From DATBMY01 sp036554605 (GTDB taxonomy: Bacteria > Acidobacteriota > Blastocatellia > UBA7656): a DNA stretch of 7,679 nucleotides. Each line of letters opens with the position of its first letter. Within the stretch, counting starts at the first letter, position 1. Positions 1 to 5,369 of this stretch are shown here, one piece after another. The DNA lies in contig DATBMY010000499.1 in NCBI GenBank assembly GCA_036554605.1, positions 1 to 7,679 on the forward strand, written 5' to 3'. Under the pieces are notes generated by a model. The model made no database searches. It was not told the DNA's origin and saw only the letters and a program-made list of their open reading frames with translations. The position numbers and the translations under genes are program-made.

Positions 1-89
1 CTCAAGCCAGAGCACGGGCTGGAACGTTAACGAGATATTCTTGAGCGGCCCACGTCGTATAACTCCAAAAAGATCATTCGCCCCGCGCC

Positions 90-118
90 TTGACTCTTTA
101 CCGGGTCGGTTTTATCCT
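90..118 (+). promoter_or_regulatory. Candidate sigma70-type promoter for the LanC-like gene
   Basis: TTGACT (90-95) and TATCCT (113-118) are separated by 17 bp, matching the consensus at 5/6 and 4/6 positions. It would give a leader of roughly 40 nt before the ATG at 164. This is based on hexamer matching only. Confidence 0.4.
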
Positions 119-136
119 CCTGCCTGTTAGAATTCC

Positions 137-142
137 TATAAT
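137..142 (+). promoter_or_regulatory. Perfect -10 hexamer upstream of the LanC-like gene
   Basis: TATAAT at 137-142 is an exact -10 match, but no good -35 lies 16-18 bp upstream. If used, the start site would fall near 149 and leave a leader of about 15 nt with no Shine-Dalgarno. It is an alternative to the promoter at 90-118. Confidence 0.35.
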
Positions 143-163
143 CTATTTGCATCCAGATTTCGC

Positions 164-1465
164 ATGAAAAGAGTCGCGCTACTCGCAATAGTTCTTTCTT
201 TCGTAGCGCCGCCGGCGGCGGGCAACAGCGCCTACCTTGAAGCCGCGCTCGATGCGGCGCGCTGGATCAAGCTCTCCGCGCTCGCTACAGGTAAAGGCAC
301 GGTCTGGCCCGCCGACCCGCTCGATCCGAAATCGATCAGCCCAAATCTTTATTCAGGGACGCCCGGCGTCGTGCTCTTTTTTATTGAGGCATACCGCTCG
401 ACGGGCAGCCAGGAATTCCTGAAAGAGGCTCGCGCGGGAGCCGATTATCTTGCGTCTTCCTATCCGGCGGTAAATGATTACGGCCTTTATACTGGACTCT
501 CCGGGATAGCCTTCGCTCTTAACGAAGCTCATAAAGTCACGCGAGACAAAAAGCATGAGCTGGCCGCCAAAGCATGTCTGGACTTACTGCGTCGTGGCGC
601 GAGAAAAACCGGAGCTGGCGTCGAGTGGAACGAGACGACTGACATCATAAGCGGTAGCGCGGGGATCGGCCTTTTTTTGCTCTACGCCGCGCGCGAGATG
701 CGAGCCGCCGACCTGGTAAAGCTCGCCGCGGAGGCCGGCAAACGTTTGATCGAGTTATCGAAAGGCGAACATGGCGGCGTCAAGTGGGCTATGACTCCCG
801 CCTTCAGAAGATTGATGCCGAACTTTTCACACGGGACGGCGGGAGTCGCATATTTCCTGGCTACCCTCTACCTCGAGACTAAAGAAAAGGCGTTTCTCGA
901 CCATGCTCTTGCCGGGGCAAGATATCTGAAGGCGGTGGCCCGGACCGAAGGCGAAGTCTGTCTCGTCTTTCATAATGAGCCGGACGGCAAAGAGCTTTAC
1001 TATCTCGGGTGGTGTCACGGCCCGGCGGGAACGGCGCGGTTGTTTTATCAGTTGTATCGTGCGACGGGCGATGGCGAGTGGATGAAATGGGTCGCGCGCA
1101 GCGCCCGCGCCGTTATGAGCAGCGGCATACCCGAGAAGCGGACGCCCGGTTTCTGGAACAACGTTAGCCAGTGTTGCGGGTCGGCTGGAGTCGCGCAGTT
1201 CTTTCTGGCCTTGCATCGCGCGACACGCGATGAGCAGTATCTCGCTTTCGCAAAGCGCATGGCTGACGATCTGCTAGCGCGAGCGACGCGTGACGATGCG
1301 GGCTCTAAATGGATTCAGGCCGAGCACCGGGTCAGGCCCGAGTTGCTTGTCGCTCAAACAGGCTATATGCAGGGCGCGGCAGGCATAGGCATATTGCTGC
1401 TTCACCTGGACGCGGAGATGAAGGGAAAGCGCCCCTCGATCAGCTTCCCCGACTCGCCTTTCTAA
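164..1465 (+). CDS. LanC-like (lanthionine synthetase C-like) protein with predicted signal peptide
   Basis: The 433-residue protein shows the seven Gly-rich turns of a LanC alpha/alpha toroid: SGTPG (64-68), TGLSG (110-114), SGSAG (163-167), SHGTAG (222-227), CHGPAG (284-289), CCGSAG (337-342) and QGAAG (403-407). LanC proteins bind zinc and add cysteine thiols to dehydroamino acids. Compared with NisC from memory, Asp160, His223, Cys284 and Cys337 match D141, H212, C284 and C330. The last zinc ligand, normally His, is Cys338, giving a CCG motif as in ProcM-type LanM enzymes. The NisC Arg280 position appears to be Tyr280. Residues 1-20 look like a signal peptide (Lys-Arg, hydrophobic stretch, Ala-Ala-Gly before Asn21), so the protein is probably exported, which is unusual for LanC. 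The start is the first ATG, directly before the signal peptide; no clear Shine-Dalgarno is seen. No precursor peptide or dehydratase gene is nearby. The fold is firm; substrate and reaction are unknown, and it may not make lanthionine. Confidence 0.88.
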   Translation: MKRVALLAIVLSFVAPPAAGNSAYLEAALDAARWIKLSALATGKGTVWPADPLDPKSISPNLYSGTPGVVLFFIEAYRSTGSQEFLKEARAGADYLASSYPAVNDYGLYTGLSGIAFALNEAHKVTRDKKHELAAKACLDLLRRGARKTGAGVEWNETTDIISGSAGIGLFLLYAAREMRAADLVKLAAEAGKRLIELSKGEHGGVKWAMTPAFRRLMPNFSHGTAGVAYFLATLYLETKEKAFLDHALAGARYLKAVARTEGEVCLVFHNEPDGKELYYLGWCHGPAGTARLFYQLYRATGDGEWMKWVARSARAVMSSGIPEKRTPGFWNNVSQCCGSAGVAQFFLALHRATRDEQYLAFAKRMADDLLARATRDDAGSKWIQAEHRVRPELLVAQTGYMQGAAGIGILLLHLDAEMKGKRPSISFPDSPF

Positions 1466-1498
1466 GACCGTGCAAGCAACTTTCTTCGCTCGCGCGAC

Positions 1499-1527
1499 TT
1501 GATAGGCCCGTCCCGCATAGCTAGACT
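1499..1527 (+). promoter_or_regulatory. Candidate promoter for the geranylgeranyl reductase-like gene
   Basis: TTGATA (1499-1504) and TAGACT (1522-1527) have a 17-bp spacer in the 71-bp intergenic gap. The -10 ends 9 nt before the ATG at 1537, so transcription would begin within a few bases of the start codon and the mRNA could be leaderless or nearly so. Confidence 0.4.
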
Positions 1528-1536
1528 TTTCAGGTT

Positions 1537-2748
1537 ATGAGTTCGGCGGAATTCGCAATCATAGGCGCGGGGCCCGCGGGCGCGCACCTGGCCTCCCGGC
1601 TTGCGGCCGAGGGGCGAGAGGCACTTCTGTTCGACCCGAAGGGCGCGTGGGAGAAGCCTTGCGGCGGGGGGGTTCCAACGAGAGCGCTGCGCGAGTTCGG
1701 GTACTTTCTTGAGAACTCCGCGTACCCGCGTCGCGTTGTGCGGCGGATCAAGATGATATCGCCGGTAGGCCGCACGGTGCTGCTTAAGCTCGACGAACCG
1801 TTCGCGATCTTTTCCCGGAAGGTGCTAAACGGTCTGGTGCTTGACCGCGCTTTAGAAGCGGGCGCGCAATTCGTCAATTCTTCCGTGTCGGGTTTTTCGC
1901 GCGTCGAGAACGGCTGGAGGCTCACAACAGGCTGTGGGAGCACATTTCACGCCCGCTTCCTGATCGGGGCCGATGGCGCCGCAAGCCCTACCAGACGCCG
2001 TCTGGTAGGCATATTCCCGAAACAGGATCTCGCGCTTGCTTTCGGCTATAACGTCTCCGAGGCGACTTCTTTGCCTGCTCAGACCGGCGAGAACGGTGGT
2101 GGCAGGCTTGACCCGCGAATGGAGGAAGTCGTCGTTCAGTTTCCGCGCGATTTCACCGGATATCTCTGGGCGTTCCCAAGGCCCGGCGTGATGAACTTCG
2201 GCGTCGCCTCGAAGCTCGGAACGCGCACTTCGGATGAATTACGTTCCATATTGACAGGCTTTGTGAAGACGTACTATGGGGGCGAGATGCCGGGGCCCGA
2301 GCGGGCAAGTTTTTTCGGCGCTAAGATACCAACTCTAGACCTTGCGAGCTGGAAGGACCTGCGCGCGGCGGGCGAGGGGTGGGCACTGGTAGGCGACGCG
2401 GCGGGCTTCGCCGACCCGATAACGGGCGAGGGCATATATTACGCATTCAAATCGGCGGACCTGCTGGCCGATGCGCTTATGGCCGCGGGGCCCGATCATG
2501 CGAAGGCCGCTGAAAGATATGAGAGGATGTGGCGCGACGAGTTTGGTCGAGAGCTTGAGCACGCTTCATACAGGCTGCCGCAGTTTTATCACGGTCGTTT
2601 CTTCGGCAGCATTTTTACGGACGCGGTGATACGGCTCGCGCGCTTTCACCGGGGTGTGCGAACAGTCCTCATCCGCGCGCTTATGGGAGAGCAGAGTTAT
2701 GTGACGTTGAAGCGCGACCTGCTCGCCCGAGCTTACCAGTTATTCTGA
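1537..2748 (+). CDS. Geranylgeranyl reductase family FAD-dependent oxidoreductase
   Basis: This 403-residue flavoprotein has the family signatures in order. They are the N-terminal Rossmann dinucleotide motif GAGPAG (10-15), the PCGGG motif (41-45) typical of geranylgeranyl reductases, an internal GADGAAS motif (144-150), a YLWAFP segment (209-214), and the FAD-binding GDAAGFADPITGEGI block (286-300). Members reduce isoprenoid double bonds, for example in chlorophyll phytyl chains, archaeal lipids or menaquinone side chains (MenJ). No bacteriochlorophyll or archaeal lipid genes adjoin, so a quinone or other polyprenyl substrate is an inference. The length is normal and the protein looks intact. 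The ATG at 1537 sits 5 residues before the Rossmann strand, so the start is well constrained; only a weak AGG precedes it. It lies 71 bp after the LanC-like gene, with its own promoter-like hexamers. Other flavoprotein monooxygenase-like roles cannot be excluded. Confidence 0.85.
   Translation: MSSAEFAIIGAGPAGAHLASRLAAEGREALLFDPKGAWEKPCGGGVPTRALREFGYFLENSAYPRRVVRRIKMISPVGRTVLLKLDEPFAIFSRKVLNGLVLDRALEAGAQFVNSSVSGFSRVENGWRLTTGCGSTFHARFLIGADGAASPTRRRLVGIFPKQDLALAFGYNVSEATSLPAQTGENGGGRLDPRMEEVVVQFPRDFTGYLWAFPRPGVMNFGVASKLGTRTSDELRSILTGFVKTYYGGEMPGPERASFFGAKIPTLDLASWKDLRAAGEGWALVGDAAGFADPITGEGIYYAFKSADLLADALMAAGPDHAKAAERYERMWRDEFGRELEHASYRLPQFYHGRFFGSIFTDAVIRLARFHRGVRTVLIRALMGEQSYVTLKRDLLARAYQLF
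1987..2009. repeat. Near-perfect 23-bp palindrome inside the reductase CDS
   Basis: The arms CCTACCAGACG (1987-1997) and CGTCTGGTAGG (1999-2009) are exact reverse complements around a single C. They cover codons 151-158 (Pro-Thr-Arg-Arg-Arg-Leu-Val-Gly), just after the GADGAAS motif. In RNA this can form a 10-bp stem with a 3-nt loop. Function is unknown. Confidence 0.6.
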
Positions 2749-2754
2749 CGCTGC

Positions 2755-2787
2755 TTGCCAGCTCTCACATAATTGATAAACTCTAAT
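2755..2787 (+). promoter_or_regulatory. Weak candidate promoter for the MFS/CopD-like pair
   Basis: TTGCCA (2755-2760) is followed after 16 bp by TAAACT (2777-2782). An overlapping TCTAAT (2782-2787) is a better -10 but lacks a spaced -35. The evidence is weak; read-through from the reductase gene is equally possible. Confidence 0.25.
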
Positions 2788-2816
2788 GGCCTCATGAAAG
2801 GAACACGTTAGGGTAG

Positions 2817-4070
2817 ATGGCAAAGAGCCGCTCACCACTTGTCCTGATCTTCATAACAATATTCATTGACCTTGTCGGCTTCGGCATAGTCATTCCGGTC
2901 CTCCCACTCTACGCCAAGAATTACAACGCTACGGAGACCGTAGTTGGCCTATTGCTTGCCGTTTACTCCGCAATGCAGTTTATCTTCTCTCCGGTACTTG
3001 GCAGATTATCCGACAAGGTGGGGCGAAGGCCGGTGCTGCTGGTAAGCCTCGCGGGCACGTCGTTCGGGTTCATCATTATGGGAACTGCTGACACGCTGGC
3101 GGCGGCCGGGCTGGGGTCGGCACTGGTGTGGCTCTTCATAGCTCGCATCATTGACGGCATCAGCGGAGGAAATATATCAACTGCTCAGGCCTATATCGCG
3201 GATGTAACGCCGCCCGAAGAGCGATCAAAAGGTATGGGGCTGATTGGGGCGGCCTTCGGGTTGGGTTTTATCTTCGGCCCGGCGATTGGCGGCTTGATGA
3301 GCAATATCTCGCCGGAAGCCCCATTCTTTTTCGCCGCGGCGCTGGCGGCGGCAAACGCCACGGCGGTCTACTTTCTTCTGCCTGAAAGCCTGTCGGCCGA
3401 GCACCGCGCGACGGCATCGCAGAGGGTGAGCTTGCGCGAGGTGCTTGCTCAATCAGGCGGCTGGCAGCTCAAAGCCGTGATGGCGACATACTTCTTTTCG
3501 ACCGTGGCATTCGCGATGCTTACCGCGACGTTCGCGCTTTTTGCCAACGCGCGGTTCGCCTTCAACGAAGCTCAGACGGGATACCTGTTTACCTATGTCG
3601 GCGTGCTCGGCGCGATTATTCAAGGGGGGCTGATCGGCCGGCTGGTAAAGGCATTCGGCGAAAAGCAGCTTGTGCTGATTGGAACGATGATTTTTGCCGT
3701 TAGCCTTTTCACATTGCCATTGAGCACGAGCCTGACATTTTTGCTCCTCACCTCTACAGGCATCGCAATCGGCAACAGTCTGGTCACGCCCACGTTGAAC
3801 GGGCTCGCTTCTAAGAGTGTAAGTCCGGCCTGGCAGGGAAGAATACTTGGCGCGATGTCGGCCGTAGCGAGCCTCGCGCGTATTATTGGACCGGTGCTTG
3901 GCGGCTTCCTGCTCGATTTTGACAGGAGGCGGTTGGCGGGAACGGGGACCGAATATGGCCAGACTCCCTACTGGACGAGCGCGGCCATAATGGTTATCGC
4001 TTTGCTGTTTGCGATATCGGTCCATTCGATCCGTGAGATAAGGAGCGCGGAAGTCGGCATCGAAGATTAA
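2817..4070 (+). CDS. MFS transporter, TetA/DHA1 drug:proton antiporter type
   Basis: The 417-residue polytopic protein has about 12 hydrophobic helices, roughly at 8-28, 40-60, 73-92, 100-117, 139-160, 167-188, 218-242, 253-275, 284-302, 304-325, 340-365 and 384-404. Visible major facilitator motifs are the first-helix IDLVGFGIVIPVLP (17-30), motif A GRLSDKVGRRP (62-72), a motif-B-like ARIIDGISGGNI (109-120) and the antiporter motif C region with repeated glycines ending in GPAIGG (141-159). These place it in the inner membrane as a probable proton-coupled exporter related to TetA. The substrate cannot be read from sequence; tetracycline resistance should not be assumed, since many chromosomal TetA-like proteins have other or unknown cargo. 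The ATG at 2817 is preceded by a poorly spaced AGGG, and an AAAGGA lies further up. The upstream ATG at 2794 hits a stop after five codons. The CopD-like gene follows after 14 bp. Confidence 0.88.
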   Translation: MAKSRSPLVLIFITIFIDLVGFGIVIPVLPLYAKNYNATETVVGLLLAVYSAMQFIFSPVLGRLSDKVGRRPVLLVSLAGTSFGFIIMGTADTLAAAGLGSALVWLFIARIIDGISGGNISTAQAYIADVTPPEERSKGMGLIGAAFGLGFIFGPAIGGLMSNISPEAPFFFAAALAAANATAVYFLLPESLSAEHRATASQRVSLREVLAQSGGWQLKAVMATYFFSTVAFAMLTATFALFANARFAFNEAQTGYLFTYVGVLGAIIQGGLIGRLVKAFGEKQLVLIGTMIFAVSLFTLPLSTSLTFLLLTSTGIAIGNSLVTPTLNGLASKSVSPAWQGRILGAMSAVASLARIIGPVLGGFLLDFDRRRLAGTGTEYGQTPYWTSAAIMVIALLFAISVHSIREIRSAEVGIED

Positions 4071-4084
4071 AGAGCAGATTCACC

Positions 4085-4582
4085 ATGTACCAATTCAGCG
4101 TCTGGTTGCATATTCTACTTGCGGCGATCTGGACGGGAGGGCTTATATATACGGCCGCCGTCGTCGTCCCGTTCGCCGTTAAACATGAAAGCGCCGAGCG
4201 CCAGCGCATATTGCGCGGCCTGGCGCGCAGGTTTCGTCCCATGGCATGGGCGTCTGTTATCTTGTTATTCATAACGGGGATTATGAATCTTGCATTGCGG
4301 CCCGTCCCTGTAACACCCGGAGCATTGTTGAGCGGGGATGCGTTCGACGCAAGCGAAGTGGGTCAGGACATCGCTACGTGGCTGCCTTGGAAGCTCATCC
4401 TCGTTGCTATAATGATCGCGCTGATGGCTTTTCACGATATCGCGAGCATACGCGCAGCACGCAATTATGAAGGCTCAAAGGATGCAGCGCCGGGCAACCG
4501 CGCGGGATCTATGGCCGCGGCCGTCGCGACGCTGGTTGCGCTCGCGGTGCTTTACGTATCCGTGAGGCTTGTGCGCGGGTGA
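4085..4582 (+). CDS. Small CopD-like/HemJ-like integral membrane protein
   Basis: The 165-residue protein has four predicted helices (about 5-31, 53-71, 98-121, 141-162). Helix 1 carries WLHILLAAIWTGG, with His9 and Trp16. Helix 3 carries Lys103 and His117. This pattern of a first-helix His, an xxWxGG turn and a later K...H pair resembles CopD-type copper-resistance membrane proteins and HemJ-like proteins, where the histidines may bind metal or heme. I recognise the superfamily style but not a named family, so function is open. A soluble loop of about 25 residues (72-97) separates helices 2 and 3. It starts 14 bp after the MFS stop with only a weak AGAG upstream, suggesting co-transcription and perhaps translational coupling with the transporter. 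It ends 14 bp before the end of the convergent rlmB gene. No intrinsic terminator is visible between them. Confidence 0.72.
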   Translation: MYQFSVWLHILLAAIWTGGLIYTAAVVVPFAVKHESAERQRILRGLARRFRPMAWASVILLFITGIMNLALRPVPVTPGALLSGDAFDASEVGQDIATWLPWKLILVAIMIALMAFHDIASIRAARNYEGSKDAAPGNRAGSMAAAVATLVALAVLYVSVRLVRG

Positions 4583-4596
4583 TGCTCGCGTTTGAA

Positions 4597-5328
4597 TCAA
4601 TCCTTGACAGCTCTCTGCCTCAACGCTTCAAAAAGCACGACCCCCACGGCGACAGAGACATTGAGAGAGCCTATGCGACCCCGCATTGGAACCGAGAGTA
4701 TAACGTCACACCGTTCGCGCACGAGCCTGTGAAGGCCGCCCCCTTCAGCGCCAAAGACCAGGGCTAGCGCGCCACGGTAATCGTACTGCGTATATCCTAT
4801 CTTTCCTCCCTGGTCTAATCCGGCTACCCAGACATTCTTTTGCTTCAACCGTTCCATGAACTGGGCCAGATTTGTGACGCGCGCGACTGGCATGTATTCC
4901 GCGGCGCCGGCCGATGTCTTGGCCACCGTATCGGTCACGTGCGCGGCTCGCCGTTCCGGTATCACTACCGCGGTTGCGCCGCCGCACTCAGCCGTGCGAA
5001 TTATTGCCCCAAGGTTATGTGGGTCTTCGACACCATCAAGCAATATGAGCAAGGTGTCTCTGTTTATATTCGAGAGAATCTTCTCTTCGTCGATATATCC
5101 GACGGCCGATGCGATAGCGACAACGCCCTGGTGGTTGGCGTTATTCGATAAACGATCAAGCCTCGCGCGCGGCTCGCGACGGACCTGCACGCCCGCGCGC
5201 CTTGCCGCTTCGAGCAGCTCGCGGACGCGCTCGGGACGCGCGCCTTCGGCAATCACTATTCGCTCAATCCGGCGGCCACCGGCGCGCAACGCTTCTAGCA
5301 CCGGCAGCAGTCCATAGATATTCGGCAT
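4597..5328 (-). CDS. rlmB: 23S rRNA (guanosine-2'-O-)-methyltransferase RlmB (SPOUT/TrmH family)
   Basis: The 243-residue protein has a short N-terminal substrate-binding domain beginning IYGLLPVLEAL (4-14), typical of RlmB, then the knotted SPOUT catalytic domain. Motif 1 is LDGVEDPHNLGAIIRTAE (97-114, with Asn105 and Arg111), motif 2 is LVFGAEGGGL (190-199, with Glu195), and motif 3 is PMRGRIGSLNVSVA (214-227, with Ser221 and Asn223). RlmB uses S-adenosylmethionine to methylate the 2'-OH of G2251 (E. coli numbering) in the peptidyl-transferase P loop of 23S rRNA. The length equals that of known RlmB. The first Met at 5328 gives the expected N-terminus, but no Shine-Dalgarno is present; a -10-like TAAATT ends only 6 nt upstream, hinting at a leaderless transcript. 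It lies 41 bp downstream of the DUF2723 gene on the same strand. A different TrmH-family target is possible but less likely. Confidence 0.92.
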   Translation of the reverse strand: MPNIYGLLPVLEALRAGGRRIERIVIAEGARPERVRELLEAARRAGVQVRREPRARLDRLSNNANHQGVVAIASAVGYIDEEKILSNINRDTLLILLDGVEDPHNLGAIIRTAECGGATAVVIPERRAAHVTDTVAKTSAGAAEYMPVARVTNLAQFMERLKQKNVWVAGLDQGGKIGYTQYDYRGALALVFGAEGGGLHRLVRERCDVILSVPMRGRIGSLNVSVAVGVVLFEALRQRAVKD

Positions 5329-5334
5329 GAGATC

Positions 5335-5364
5335 AATTTAGAGCGGGGCGGCAAGATAACTCAA
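5335..5364 (-). promoter_or_regulatory. Candidate promoter for rlmB
   Basis: Read on the minus strand, TTGAGT (5364-5359) and TAAATT (5340-5335) are spaced by 18 bp, entirely inside the 41-bp gap after the DUF2723 gene. The -10 ends 6 nt before the rlmB ATG, so transcription would start at or next to the A of the ATG. rlmB may therefore have its own leaderless transcript besides read-through from upstream. Confidence 0.35.
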
Positions 5365-5369
5365 GCCCC

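Noticed and set aside
1666..1672. G7 homopolymer as a phase-variation switch in the reductase gene
   Set aside because: It encodes the invariant PCGGG motif with glycine codons and is short; the reading frame is intact, so ordinary coding explains it.
3453..4025. 190-codon open frame on the - strand opposite the MFS gene
   Set aside because: It is a mirror of a well-supported transporter gene; its Arg/Gln/Glu-rich composition is typical of antisense frames.
2817..4070. Calling the MFS gene a tetracycline resistance gene
   Set aside because: Motifs fit the TetA-like DHA1 family, but many chromosomal members have other cargo, and no tetR-like regulator is adjacent.
4583..4596. Shared bidirectional terminator between the convergent genes
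   Set aside because: The 14-bp gap and flanks show no GC-rich hairpin with T-tracts on either strand.
4604..4632. Perfect TTGACA -35 hexamer on the + strand
   Set aside because: It lies within the last codons of rlmB, has only a poor -10 at 17 bp, and no + strand gene follows it.
4856..5317. 153-codon open frame on the + strand opposite rlmB
   Set aside because: It is antisense to a clear RlmB gene, has low-complexity Ser/Arg/Ala composition and no recognisable domain.
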